Positions 17,710-26,332 of a DNA stretch of 64,000 nucleotides are shown here, piece after piece. The translations under genes were made by a program, and so were the position numbers. The first letter of the stretch is position 1; each line of letters starts with the position of its first letter. A model generated the notes under the pieces. That model was not told where the DNA came from. It did not search any database and saw only the letters and a program-made list of their open reading frames with translations. Source of the stretch: an uncultured Roseobacter sp. (GTDB lineage Bacteria; Pseudomonadota; Alphaproteobacteria; Rhodobacterales; Rhodobacteraceae). Location of the stretch: the NCBI RefSeq assembly GCF_947493125.1, contig NZ_CANLQB010000006.1:186001-250000 (forward strand), read 5' to 3'.

Positions 17710-18335
17710 GACCAAACCCAAAAAGCGCTGAGCGCCAGGCATTCGCGCGCGCCGTTGTCCAGTTGTTCTCCCCCTTCTGCGAGGTCGTCCTGCATGATTT
17801 AACATCAGGGACAGTCGCTTACGTTGATGGCTTGCAGTCCGGCCGCGAGACAGGCGACCCGTCCTACCTCGAAGAATTGGGGGTCGAGGATTGGACCGAA
17901 GATGTGCACGGGCCCTATCGCAAGACCATGCCGGATGGACGGGCCGTCAAATCGATCAGCGTGGTGTTGAGAGACGCCGGAGGTGCTGCAGACGGCTTGC
18001 TGTGTATCAACGTCGATATGTCTCAATTCGAAACCGCGAAGGCCGTGCTTGCCGCGCTCACGTCGGTCCCTGCGTCAGAGGCAGAGCATCCGCTCGCCAA
18101 CGACTGGGTGGAGGACATGCATGGACATGTCGCAAGCTGGTGTACCACGCGCGGAATTCTCTTGAAGGATTTGCAACCGGGCGACCGGCAAGCGCTTCTG
18201 TCTGAACTTGCACGGCAAGGCACCTTCGAGCGGAAACGCGCAGCGCAGTCAGTGGCACGGGCTTTGGGCGTCAGCCGGGCAACCGTTTATCAGGATTTGA
18301 AGACGATTTCGGTGGCCCAGACGTCGACCGGCTGA
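17706..18335 (+). CDS. YheO/DauR-type transcriptional regulator (PAS_6 + HTH_22)
   Basis: 209 residues from the ATG that overlaps the dehydratase stop (ATGA). The N-terminal YheO-like PAS domain covers about 15-115 (FCEVVLHDLTSG, then DGRAVKSISVVLRD and LLCINVDMS). The C-terminal HTH (about 160-200) contains LSELARQGTFERKRAAQSVA and LGVSRATVYQDLK, the recognition helix. DauR regulates D-arginine catabolism in Pseudomonas, and relatives control other amino-acid operons. It probably controls the dehydratase and perhaps the divergent ligase/reductase. Confidence 0.85.
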   Translation: MRPNPKSAERQAFARAVVQLFSPFCEVVLHDLTSGTVAYVDGLQSGRETGDPSYLEELGVEDWTEDVHGPYRKTMPDGRAVKSISVVLRDAGGAADGLLCINVDMSQFETAKAVLAALTSVPASEAEHPLANDWVEDMHGHVASWCTTRGILLKDLQPGDRQALLSELARQGTFERKRAAQSVARALGVSRATVYQDLKTISVAQTSTG

Positions 18336-18350
18336 CAATATCGGGGGGTG

Positions 18351-18381
18351 CTGGGGGCATCGATCGTGTTGATGCCCCCAG
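18351..18381. terminator. Bidirectional terminator between regulator and sugar ABC operon
   Basis: A perfect 11-bp stem: CTGGGGGCATC (18351-18361) pairs with GATGCCCCCAG (18371-18381) around a 9-nt loop. It lies 15 bp after the YheO-type gene and 7 bp after the end of the opposing binding-protein gene, so it serves both. Confidence 0.75.
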
Positions 18382-18387
18382 TGAGGT

Positions 18388-19527
18388 CTAACGCTCGAGC
18401 GCGCCCACGCCGGAGAAGCGGAACGCTTCCTGCTCCAAAGCGTCGATCTCTTCCACACTCATCTCGTCATGCGCCACGGTGATCCGGCCCAGGAAGACGA
18501 ACGGCAACTCATCCGCGCGCCCTTCCAAGTCGGCTTTGATCGCTTCAGCGGTTGCCGCACCCACATCGTCGCCCATCCGCATGGGTGTCGCATCCAACTC
18601 GCCGCGACGGATGGCTTCGAGTTCAAGGCCCGTGCCACCCCAGCCTGTCGAGAAGATATCCTTCTCCTTGCCCATGGCGACCTGCGCCTCGACCGAGCCC
18701 ATCGCCATAGCGGTATTGGCGTTGTGGATGGTGGTGGCCTCGGGATAGGCCTGCATGATCAGCGAGGTGCCTTCAAAGCCGCCTTCACGCTGATACTCGC
18801 CATAGTGCTCATAGACTGTGGTCCAGCCCGCTTTTTCTTCCACACAGGATTTGAAGTCACCCGAGCGCTGGTTGTCGGTGATGCCCGGAATCCCGCGGTT
18901 CATCGCCATGGTCACACCTTCGCCCAAACGACCGATCATATAGTCGCACATTGTCAGCGCGCCTGCCGCAGAGGAAAAGTCAAACCAGGCATCCGGCTGG
19001 TTCGCCAAATCCTTGAGCGGAGTATGGAACGCCCACACGTAGGTGCTGAAGCCTTCGTTCGCGGAAAGCTTGTCGATATTGTCCGCTTGAATTGCCAGCT
19101 CCGACGGGCCGAAAATGACGTAGTCGTAAAGATCCGCGTCCTGCTCCACCTGGTTTGCATACGTCGATTGCAGCGAGTGCTCGATCTGACGGCTTGCGAA
19201 CTCCGTGGTTTCGTACTCGATCCCCAGTTCATCCAGACGCTTGGTCAGTGCCAGGTAGTTGCGGGCCCAGAAATCCGACGTATCCGCGGACGGGTAGATC
19301 AGTGCAATCTGGATTGGAGCGTCCTGCGTGCCGGAGAAGGTTTGCGCTGCGGAGCCTACAACCTCCTGCAAAGCCTCCAGTTTGCCCTCGGCGTTCACCT
19401 CGTCCGGCACCCAATAGTCGCGGTCGCCGACATCCGGCAGCTCTTTCAGTGGTAAATGCCCATCTGCAAGGGCTGCACCCGTCAGGGTCATACTTACCAA
19501 GAGCCCTGTGGTTATAAGTCGTTTCAT
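18388..19527 (-). CDS. LuxP-like periplasmic binding protein of a sugar ABC importer
   Basis: 379 residues with a Sec signal (MKRLITTGLLVSMTLTGAALA-D). It is a Peripla_BP_4 protein whose sequence follows LuxP, the Vibrio AI-2 receptor, more closely than RbsB: LIYPSADTSDFWARN, then STGWGGTGLELEAIRRGELD and PMRMGDDVGAATAEAIKADLE, with an FRFSG ending, match LuxP blocks as I remember them. Of LuxP ligand contacts, Ser79, Trp82, Arg215, Trp289 and Arg310 have counterparts, while Gln77 and Asn159 do not. The ligand is therefore probably a furanose-like sugar, with AI-2 possible. It is the last gene of the six-gene importer array and pairs with the permease upstream. Confidence 0.8.
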   Translation of the reverse strand: MKRLITTGLLVSMTLTGAALADGHLPLKELPDVGDRDYWVPDEVNAEGKLEALQEVVGSAAQTFSGTQDAPIQIALIYPSADTSDFWARNYLALTKRLDELGIEYETTEFASRQIEHSLQSTYANQVEQDADLYDYVIFGPSELAIQADNIDKLSANEGFSTYVWAFHTPLKDLANQPDAWFDFSSAAGALTMCDYMIGRLGEGVTMAMNRGIPGITDNQRSGDFKSCVEEKAGWTTVYEHYGEYQREGGFEGTSLIMQAYPEATTIHNANTAMAMGSVEAQVAMGKEKDIFSTGWGGTGLELEAIRRGELDATPMRMGDDVGAATAEAIKADLEGRADELPFVFLGRITVAHDEMSVEEIDALEQEAFRFSGVGALER

Positions 19528-19601
19528 CTACGTTCCTCCCTTTGAAAATTCCGGGGCTTTCCATCAGCGCGCTGCGCCAAACCGCCCCTCATGTCGTGCC
19601 G

Positions 19602-20720
19602 TCAGCCGCTTGGATTTGGGCTGCCGGCAAACATGGCTCCGATCGCCAAAAGGGCGATCAGGATGCCCAGAAGCGCCGCGCTAAAGCGCAGCATTTTTTG
19701 TCCATCCGGCGTGCCCAGGCCGGCCAACCATCCTCCTGCTCCGTCGCGGTCCTTTTTCTGCATCCAGGCATAGAGTGCGACGGAGCTGACAATCACGACC
19801 CCCGACGCCACAGACTGCCAGAAGAACTCGATCCTCAGCGTCACCAGAGCGTTGATCATCATCGACAGGAGGAGCACACCCGCAAAGGACCCAAGCATGG
19901 ACGCGCGCCCACCGAAGAGGGAGGTGCCCCCGACCACGACGGCGGCGATAACATGCAGGTTGAAATAAGGTGCGGAGGTCGCCTGGATCGCATTGAGCTT
20001 GCCCGTCAGCATCACACCCCCAAGAGCCGCACAGGCCCCACAGAGTACGTATGCGTAGACCTTGTGGCGATTCACAGCGATGCCGGTGAGTTCCGCCGCT
20101 TCCGGGTTGGATCCGATGGCGATGGTATAGCGCCCGAAATAGGTGCGGGTCAGAAGGATGTAACCTGCAATCATGGTCGCGGTGCCGATCAGGACAGGGA
20201 TGGGAACAAACCCGGGTATCTGCCCGCGCCCCATGTCAGTGAGAAAATCGGGGAAGCGTGCAAGCACGAGCCCCTTCGCCAACACAAGGGCAAATCCGCG
20301 GTAGACGAGGTCCATGGCCAGCGTGCCGATCAAATCAGGCACGTTGAAACGCGTGATGATCAGGCCATTCAGCAAGCCCATGAGCGCGCCCAGCATGATG
20401 GCGATGGGAACGGCGACATAGACCGAGAAGCCGTATTGCTTGATGAGGAAAGCCATTAGGATGCCCGAGAGGGCCGCAATCGAACCAATGGACAGATCAA
20501 TACCCCGCAAGGTGATTACGAAGGTCATGGCCATCGCCATCGGCATGTAGAGGGCTGCGTCCAACAGAATAAGATTGAGATTGGTGGCGCGGAAATAGCG
20601 CGCTGGCTCGGCGATCCCCATGAAGATCAGGATCGCCAGGATCATGACCATCGGCCCGATGATCGCGATGTAAGGCTCCAGCCGTTCGGTCAGCGGGGGT
20701 TTGGCGGTTGCGGATGTCAT
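19602..20720 (-). CDS. Sugar ABC importer permease (CUT2/RbsC type), first system
   Basis: 372 residues; the ATG at 20720 forms a TGATG junction with the ATPase stop, and the longer upstream frame is overlap. BPD_transp_2 features include ATNLNLILLDAALYMPMAMAMTFVITLRGIDLSIGSIAALSG, here seen as ITLRGIDLSIGSIAALSG, and the cytoplasmic YTIAIGSNPEAAELTGIAVNRHK loop that touches the ATPase. About eight to ten spans are present; a C-terminal tail with WMQKKDRDGAGG precedes one more span. It would pair with the ATPase upstream and the LuxP-like binding protein downstream. Confidence 0.87.
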   Translation of the reverse strand: MTSATAKPPLTERLEPYIAIIGPMVMILAILIFMGIAEPARYFRATNLNLILLDAALYMPMAMAMTFVITLRGIDLSIGSIAALSGILMAFLIKQYGFSVYVAVPIAIMLGALMGLLNGLIITRFNVPDLIGTLAMDLVYRGFALVLAKGLVLARFPDFLTDMGRGQIPGFVPIPVLIGTATMIAGYILLTRTYFGRYTIAIGSNPEAAELTGIAVNRHKVYAYVLCGACAALGGVMLTGKLNAIQATSAPYFNLHVIAAVVVGGTSLFGGRASMLGSFAGVLLLSMMINALVTLRIEFFWQSVASGVVIVSSVALYAWMQKKDRDGAGGWLAGLGTPDGQKMLRFSAALLGILIALLAIGAMFAGSPNPSG

Positions 20721-21475
20721 CAGGCGGCCTCCTCTGCACCGACGATGAGGCCAAGGACCTCTTGTGTGTTGCTCTCGGCGGTCACAACGCGGCCGACGCA
20801 TTGGCCGCGACGCTGCACATGGATGCGGTCTGAGACCTCAAAGACATCGTCCAGCGAATGGCTGATCAGGATGACCGCCAGTCCCTGCGCCTTCAAAGTC
20901 TGGATCAGCTTCAGCGTGCGCGCGGTTTCTTGTGGACCGAGGGCCGCGGTCGGCTCGTCCATCACCAGCACCCGCAAACCTTCATGGTAAACCGCGCGTG
21001 CGATCGCGACGGCCTGACGCTGTCCTCCGGACAGGCTTTCGGTCGGCGCATCAAGCGATTTCAGTGTCACTCCAAGCCTGTCCATTAGCACGCGCTCGGT
21101 CTCGCTGCGCATACGCTTGTTGTCGAGTATCGGCACACCGAACACTGTTTTGGTCAGTTCATTGCCAAGAAACATGTTGGCCGCGGGATCGAGGTGATCT
21201 GCCAGAGCCAAGGTTTGATACACGGCATCGATACCCCTCTCGATGGCCTCGGCGTGGCTTGCGAAATCCACCTTCTGTCCATCGAGAAAAATTTCGCCTT
21301 CTGTAGGCTGGTAAACTCCGGTCAGCACTTTGATTAGAGTGGATTTGCCCGCACCATTGTCACCGACGATGGCCAGAACCTCGCCGGCATAGGCAGCCAG
21401 ATCGACGTTAGCCAGGGCCGTCACGCCGCCGAAGCGCTTTGTAATGCCGCGCATTTTGACAAGGGGGTCAGACAA
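20720..21475 (-). CDS. Sugar ABC importer ATP-binding protein, single-domain, first system
   Basis: 251 residues with one nucleotide-binding domain: Walker A GDNGAGKSTL near residue 38, signature LSGGQRQAVAIARAV, Walker B VLVMDEPTAALG and switch His in LISHSLDDVF. CUT2 importers usually have a fused double ATPase, whereas single-domain forms (FrcA type) work as homodimers. The Q-loop reads YQTLALADHLDPAANMFLGNE. It ends in EVLGLIVGAEEAA and couples to the permease by a one-base TGATG overlap. Confidence 0.88.
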   Translation of the reverse strand: MSDPLVKMRGITKRFGGVTALANVDLAAYAGEVLAIVGDNGAGKSTLIKVLTGVYQPTEGEIFLDGQKVDFASHAEAIERGIDAVYQTLALADHLDPAANMFLGNELTKTVFGVPILDNKRMRSETERVLMDRLGVTLKSLDAPTESLSGGQRQAVAIARAVYHEGLRVLVMDEPTAALGPQETARTLKLIQTLKAQGLAVILISHSLDDVFEVSDRIHVQRRGQCVGRVVTAESNTQEVLGLIVGAEEAA

Positions 21476-21576
21476 GGGAAGCTCCTTCGCCGAGTTGCTG
21501 TTTCACGGGGCAGTCAGGCCGACCGCTAGAGGGAGTAGGCCCACGCATCCCTGCGAGGACCTTTAGGAGTTGGAGC

Positions 21577-22617
21577 TTACTTGCCCCAAATCTCGGCGTA
21601 GGATTCCCGGTAGGGGATATCCGGATCGAAGGAGTTGCTATCCCCCAACTTTTCCAGCCCTTCTGCTGTCACCAAAGCAGGCGAGGTGACATAACCAGAG
21701 CAGGCCTCGCCTTGAACGGCACGGTTGAGCTCGTCGACCAACTGCCAGCCTTGCAGGTTCAGCGGTTCTGCAACCGTCACCGACTGATAGCCGCCTGACC
21801 TAATCCGCTGAAAGGCGGCCTCCGACCCATCGCCGGCGGACCCGGCTTGCGGCCCTTTGTCAGGGGACAGTCCCGCTGCGGCGAGGGATGGGCCCATGAA
21901 GTCGAAATAGAGATCGTTGATCGCCAGAGCGTGGGTCCAGCTTTCGCCGTACTTTTGCAGCAGGCTCGTCGTCAGCGGGCCCATACGGCTGGACGTGTCA
22001 GCGATGGGCGTGTCCACGTATTCAAGTACGGTGCCTCCCGCCGCTTCGACCGTCTCCTTCAGGCGGTCCGCTTTATCGATCGCGATCTGATAGGTTGAGT
22101 CGGTGAAGATCACCACACCAATATCCTGACCGCCATCCTCCAGCGCCCATTCCGCCGCAACCTCTGATACGGTCATCGCATCGGTTGAAACATTGGCAAA
22201 GATTCCGCCGGGCGCATCACAGCCGATCTTGGGACCGGAGTGCCAGGCGACCATCGGAATGTTGGCCGCGACCACGCCTTCCAAGGCCGCTTGCTGTTCG
22301 ACGGCATCAAAACCGTTGATGATGATCCCATCGGGCTGAAGCGCCAATGCTTGTCCGATGGCGCCCGTGCGCCCTTGGATCGAGCCTGCACCGTCGAGAA
22401 CGCGCACATCCCAGCCGATCTTGGCGGCCGCCTCTTCGACACCTTCGGTTACCCCAAGAATACCGCCATTCTTGAGATCTCCCGCAACTACAACGATTGA
22501 TTTGCCTTCGGCCGCTGTCGGCCCTGTGGTGGGGCCGTCCCACTCGGCAGCCCAGACCGCCGTACCTGTCATCGCAGTCGTGGCCAAAAGCCCCGTCAGA
22601 AATGTTCTCTTCTTCAT
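21577..22617 (-). CDS. Sugar ABC importer periplasmic binding protein, second system
   Basis: 346 residues from the ATG after GGGAGGACAAC; the in-frame extension to 22680 is not supported. Sec signal MKKRTFLTGLLATTAMTGTAVWA. The mature part is Peripla_BP_4: SIVVVAGDLKNGGILGVTEGVEEAAAK and QALALQPDGIIINGFD in lobe 1, VFANVSTDA-like ligand loop, VGVVIFTDS in lobe 2, and ALAINDLYFDFMGPSLAAAG late. No pocket-based substrate call is possible. It is directly followed by the first-system ATPase (101-bp gap) and preceded by its own permease. Confidence 0.85.
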   Translation of the reverse strand: MKKRTFLTGLLATTAMTGTAVWAAEWDGPTTGPTAAEGKSIVVVAGDLKNGGILGVTEGVEEAAAKIGWDVRVLDGAGSIQGRTGAIGQALALQPDGIIINGFDAVEQQAALEGVVAANIPMVAWHSGPKIGCDAPGGIFANVSTDAMTVSEVAAEWALEDGGQDIGVVIFTDSTYQIAIDKADRLKETVEAAGGTVLEYVDTPIADTSSRMGPLTTSLLQKYGESWTHALAINDLYFDFMGPSLAAAGLSPDKGPQAGSAGDGSEAAFQRIRSGGYQSVTVAEPLNLQGWQLVDELNRAVQGEACSGYVTSPALVTAEGLEKLGDSNSFDPDIPYRESYAEIWGK

Positions 22618-22645
22618 GTTGTCCTCCCTTTGAATTTTGTTGTGC

Positions 22646-23668
22646 TCAGCGCTTCTCAGCGCCTTTGCGACGCTGCGCATAACCCGCTATACCAATGGCG
22701 ATCAGAAGCGTGACGCCGTTGAAAAGCGGCTCGACCCAGAACGATCCGCCAAACTGTTGGATCCCCGAGATCCCAACCGCCAGGATCGCGACCCCCACGA
22801 CAGTACCCCAGACATTGACGCGACCTGGTTTGATGGTGGTGGAGCCCAAGAACGCGCCGACAAGGGCGGGTAGCAGAAACTCCAACCCGACACTGGCCTG
22901 CCCGATCCGCAGCTTTGCGGCAAGGAGCACACCCGCGAGCGCGGTCATCGTGCCGGAGGCGACAAAGGCGCCGATCACGTATTTCCGGGTTGGGATACCG
23001 TTCAGCTGCGCCGCGCGCTGGTTGGCGCCGATTGCATAGAGATACCGGCCGACCGGTGTGTATTCGAGCACCAGCCACATCACGACCGTGATGGCCAGCA
23101 GATAGTACCCTGTGATCGGCAGACCGAAAACGAAGGTGTTGTTCAGAGCGTAGAAGCCATCGGGTAAGATACCCACCATCTGCCGTCCGCCCGTGTGCCA
23201 CAGCGCCAACGCATAGAGCACTGTGCCGGTCCCAAGCGTCGCAATGAAACTGTCGATTTTGGCGACTTCAACCAGCAAGCCGTTCAGGAACCCTGTAATG
23301 GCGCCCAAAAGAAGAACGGTCGCCACCGCAATAGGCCAGGGTAACCCCAAAAGGGTCTGAAGACTGATCGCCAGAATATGCCACAGGACGATCCCGTACC
23401 CGACCGTCAGGTCGATCCGCCCTGCTGCCATCGGAATCATGGCCCCGAGGCTCAGCAGCGCGATGATTGCCTTGTCGCTCACGATAGCGCGCAGGTTCAA
23501 CATGGTCGGAAAGGTGTTCGGGAGAAGGATCGAGAACAGACCGATCAAAAACACGGTCAGGATCACCAAACCATAGACGGGCAGAAACCGCATCAGGCGC
23601 CTTCCGAACGATAGTCCACGCAACTCCGCCTTGGTCGGCTCCAACGCGTTCGAGTCAAGCGATTGCAT
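22646..23668 (-). CDS. Sugar ABC importer permease (CUT2/RbsC type), second system
   Basis: 340 residues. The N-terminal cytoplasmic tail (ALEPTKAELRGLSFGRRLMRF) is followed by spans typical of RbsC: IALLSLGAMIPMAAGRIDLTVG and the ATPase-contact loop YLYAIGANQRAAQLNGIPTRKYV. The end QRRKGAEKR is cytoplasmic. The start overlaps the double-ATPase gene by 14 bp, showing translational coupling. Confidence 0.87.
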   Translation of the reverse strand: MQSLDSNALEPTKAELRGLSFGRRLMRFLPVYGLVILTVFLIGLFSILLPNTFPTMLNLRAIVSDKAIIALLSLGAMIPMAAGRIDLTVGYGIVLWHILAISLQTLLGLPWPIAVATVLLLGAITGFLNGLLVEVAKIDSFIATLGTGTVLYALALWHTGGRQMVGILPDGFYALNNTFVFGLPITGYYLLAITVVMWLVLEYTPVGRYLYAIGANQRAAQLNGIPTRKYVIGAFVASGTMTALAGVLLAAKLRIGQASVGLEFLLPALVGAFLGSTTIKPGRVNVWGTVVGVAILAVGISGIQQFGGSFWVEPLFNGVTLLIAIGIAGYAQRRKGAEKR

Positions 23669-25181
23669 GAGGTCCGTCCTTCGTTTTTGACATGTTTCCA
23701 GCAGAGGCCGCCTGGATCAGATTCTCGGTGCTGAGCCGCGTTCCGGACAGTTCATCCACAATCGCACCTTGGCTGAACACCACGGCACGGTGACAGATTG
23801 TGGCGATTTCTTCGAAATCAGTGGAGATCATCAAGATGCCGACTCCATCCGCCAAGGCACAGTTGAGCAACGTATAGATCTCGGATTTTGCGCCGACATC
23901 GACACCTGCGGTCGGGTCTTCGCAGAGCAGTAGCGTCCGTTTGGTTGCAAGCCATCGGCCCAGCACAACCTTCTGCTGGTTCCCACCTGACAGCGCCTCA
24001 ATCGCGAGTTCCGGATCATTGGGAGACAAGCCCAACTCTGCCCCTATGATCGCGGCCTGCTCAGCTTCCGCTCTCGGCGCCAGCATATTCAGCAGGCTGC
24101 GCCCAATCCCATCCGGGTTGAGAAAAGTATTTTCACGGATCGACAGGCTCATCGCCACCGACTCTTCGGTGCGATCCTTCGCGACAAGACCGATGCCGGC
24201 CGCCATGGCGTCCTGGGGGGAGGCGAGCTTCGGCGCCTCGCCCTTCAACGTCACCTGACCCGAGAAGGGCATAAGACCAAAAAGTGCTCTCGAGATCGCC
24301 TCGTGCCCAGCGCCGCGCAAACCAACCAGACCAACAATTTCATTTTGACACAAAGAAAACGCCAACGGCCCTACGTCGCCAACCTGAAAGCCGTTCAGGG
24401 CCAATATCTCGCGCCCCAAGGCTTCTGTCGCCCGCACCGTTTCGCGGGTTTTGCGTCCAACTATCTTTTGTACCAGTTCTTCCGGCGTGGTGTGATCGAT
24501 GTTGCGAACACCGACCATCTCTCCGTCGCGCAGAACAGCGACGCGGTCGGCAATCTCAAAGATTTCGTCAAGCCGGTGGCTGACATAAATCATCCCCACA
24601 CCACGGTCGCGCAGAGGCCGGATCGCCGCAAACAAGCGATGCACTTCATCGGCCGGTAGTGAGGCGGTTGGCTCATCAAGAACGAGAAATTCGCTGTCCA
24701 CTGCCAGGGCACGCGCAATCGCGACCAATGACTTTTCAGTCCTACTCAAATTCTCCACGCGGGTTGTCGGTTCGAACTCGCAATCGACTCTCTTCAGGGC
24801 CTCGGTGGCAAAGCGCTCCACCTCGCCCCAGCGGATCATTCCGCTGCGTTTTGCAAAACCCAGTGCCAGAGCAATGTTCTCGGCAACGGTCATCCATTCG
24901 ATGAGGCCGAGATCCTGGTGGATGAAGGCAACTTTCTGACGCTCGCCGAAACCTGCCGGTCGATGCTGGTAGGGCTCTCCGTCGATCAGGACCCGCCCCC
25001 GATCTGGCATGTGGATGCCGCCCAGCACCTTGATCAAGGTCGACTTTCCGGCGCCGTTCTCGCCAAGCAGCGCGACAATCTCACCGCGCCCAACGGACAA
25101 CGACACGTCCTTCAGCGCATAGGTCCCGCCGAAATGTTTCTCGATGCCATCAAAGAACAGACCTGATTGCAGGTTCTGCAT
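23655..25181 (-). CDS. Sugar ABC importer double ATP-binding protein (RbsA/MglA-like), second system
   Basis: 508 residues, two fused nucleotide-binding domains. Domain 1 has Walker A GENGAGKST, a divergent signature LSRTEKSLVAIARAL (LSGG is usual), and Walker B FLVLDEPTASLP. Domain 2 has a degenerate Walker A (GLRGAGHEAI), as is normal in this family, a good signature LSGGNQQKVVLGRWL, but Walker B reads LLLCEDPTAGVD, with the Asp-Glu pair apparently in the reverse order. It is the first gene of the operon facing the LacI regulator. Which site hydrolyses ATP cannot be told from sequence. Confidence 0.87.
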   Translation of the reverse strand: MQNLQSGLFFDGIEKHFGGTYALKDVSLSVGRGEIVALLGENGAGKSTLIKVLGGIHMPDRGRVLIDGEPYQHRPAGFGERQKVAFIHQDLGLIEWMTVAENIALALGFAKRSGMIRWGEVERFATEALKRVDCEFEPTTRVENLSRTEKSLVAIARALAVDSEFLVLDEPTASLPADEVHRLFAAIRPLRDRGVGMIYVSHRLDEIFEIADRVAVLRDGEMVGVRNIDHTTPEELVQKIVGRKTRETVRATEALGREILALNGFQVGDVGPLAFSLCQNEIVGLVGLRGAGHEAISRALFGLMPFSGQVTLKGEAPKLASPQDAMAAGIGLVAKDRTEESVAMSLSIRENTFLNPDGIGRSLLNMLAPRAEAEQAAIIGAELGLSPNDPELAIEALSGGNQQKVVLGRWLATKRTLLLCEDPTAGVDVGAKSEIYTLLNCALADGVGILMISTDFEEIATICHRAVVFSQGAIVDELSGTRLSTENLIQAASAGNMSKTKDGPHAIA

Positions 25182-25210
25182 CCCAAATTCCTCCCACGCC
25201 CAGGCAGTTG

Positions 25211-25287
25211 AGTTACCCGTAACGTTACGCTAATGCTTGTCATAACAGTCGACTCTGTCAAGCCTGAAGTTACCCGTAACGTACGCT
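25211..25287. promoter_or_regulatory. Two copies of a LacI-family operator in the divergent promoter region
   Basis: AGTTACCCGTAACGTTACGC at 25211-25230 is repeated as AGTTACCCGTAACGTACGC at 25268-25286, one base shorter. Each contains the inverted repeat GTTAC-CC-GTAAC, and the first also the perfect palindrome GTAACGTTAC (25219-25228) with the central CpG typical of LacI-family operators. The copies are 57 bp apart, flanking the AT-rich middle; the second touches the lacI-type start codon, so both the ABC operon and the regulator itself should be repressed. Confidence 0.7.
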
Positions 25288-25294
25288 GGTGAAT

Positions 25295-26332
25295 ATGAGC
25301 GAAAAAAAGAGCAAAAACAGCAAGGTAAGCCTGTCTGAGGTGGCGCGGGAGGCCGGTGTCTCAAAAATGACGGCCAGTCGGGTTCTGCGGGGTGAGGGCG
25401 GGTATTCCGAGCAGACCCGAGCCAAAGTGATGGAAAAAGTGGATGCGCTTGGGTATCTGCCGAATCGGCTTGCGACCGTTTTTGCTGGTGACAAGACATC
25501 GACCTTCGTAGGCGTTTCCATCCCAGACCTAGGGAACGAAGTGTTCGCGCAGGTTCTTGAAGGAATTGATCGCAAACTTGGCGCCTTTGGACATCAGTCG
25601 GTACTTGGCCTGACCCAGCACACCCAGCTTGAAGAAGAGAACTGGATCCGGACTGTTTTGTCTTGGCAGCCGGCGGGTCTCATCCTGACGGGTCGCTATC
25701 ACTCCAAGCGTGCCCTGGACATGCTTCGGAATGCGAATGTGCCAATTGTCGAGATTTGGGATCTGAACTCCAGTCCAATGGACATGAGCGTCGGCATCAA
25801 TCACTTCGATAGCGGGTTCGAAATGGGGCGGTTCATCGTTGGGCAAGGCTATCGAACAATCGGATATGTCGGCACCTCGCACGACACCGCAAACGCCGCA
25901 TCCGCTCGACTGGATGGATTCTGCAAAGCTGTTGAGGGCAGTGGCGGAACCGTGGCGCGTCAACTTTGCCTTCATGACACCGCCACGTACTATCCCGGAT
26001 ACTATGGGACGGAACAACTGCTTGGCGGCGCCCACGGGATCGAATGCATCTACTTCCAGAACGACGCGATGGCCTTCGGCGGCTTGCAGTTTTGTGAAGC
26101 CAAAGGCATGCGGATTCCAGACGACATGGGAATTGCGGGCTGGGGCGACCTGCCCGTCGCTGCCGTTATGCGCCGTCGCTTGACCTCAATGCATGTCCCA
26201 CATCTCAAGCTCGGTCAGGTCGCCGCCGAGATGATGCTGGCGCGGCTCTCAGATGAGCCGGTCGCGGCCTGCCGCGACATCGGGTTCCGCCTGATACCTG
26301 GCTCAACTGTCAGATCTGCGTTGGCCAACTAG
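25295..26332 (+). CDS. LacI-family transcriptional repressor of the sugar importer operon
   Basis: 345 residues from ATG 25295 (GTG at 25289 would add two residues). The N-terminal HTH is VSLSEVAREAGVSKMTASRVLRG with a hinge helix LGYLPNRLATVFAG, followed by a periplasmic-binding-like sensor: FVGVSIPDLGNEVFAQVLEGI, GYVGTSHDT, CIYFQNDAMAFGG and GIAGWGDLPVAAVMRRRLTS, as in GntR-type LacI proteins. Divergent transcription from the double-ATPase gene and the two GTTACCCGTAAC sites make it the likely local repressor, released by the imported sugar or a phosphorylated derivative. Confidence 0.87.
   Translation: MSEKKSKNSKVSLSEVAREAGVSKMTASRVLRGEGGYSEQTRAKVMEKVDALGYLPNRLATVFAGDKTSTFVGVSIPDLGNEVFAQVLEGIDRKLGAFGHQSVLGLTQHTQLEEENWIRTVLSWQPAGLILTGRYHSKRALDMLRNANVPIVEIWDLNSSPMDMSVGINHFDSGFEMGRFIVGQGYRTIGYVGTSHDTANAASARLDGFCKAVEGSGGTVARQLCLHDTATYYPGYYGTEQLLGGAHGIECIYFQNDAMAFGGLQFCEAKGMRIPDDMGIAGWGDLPVAAVMRRRLTSMHVPHLKLGQVAAEMMLARLSDEPVAACRDIGFRLIPGSTVRSALAN

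Noticed and set aside
19542-20459. Long plus-strand frame of 305 codons opposite the sugar permease
   Set aside because: Antisense shadow of a GC-rich membrane-protein gene; Arg/His/Gln-rich, with no domain.
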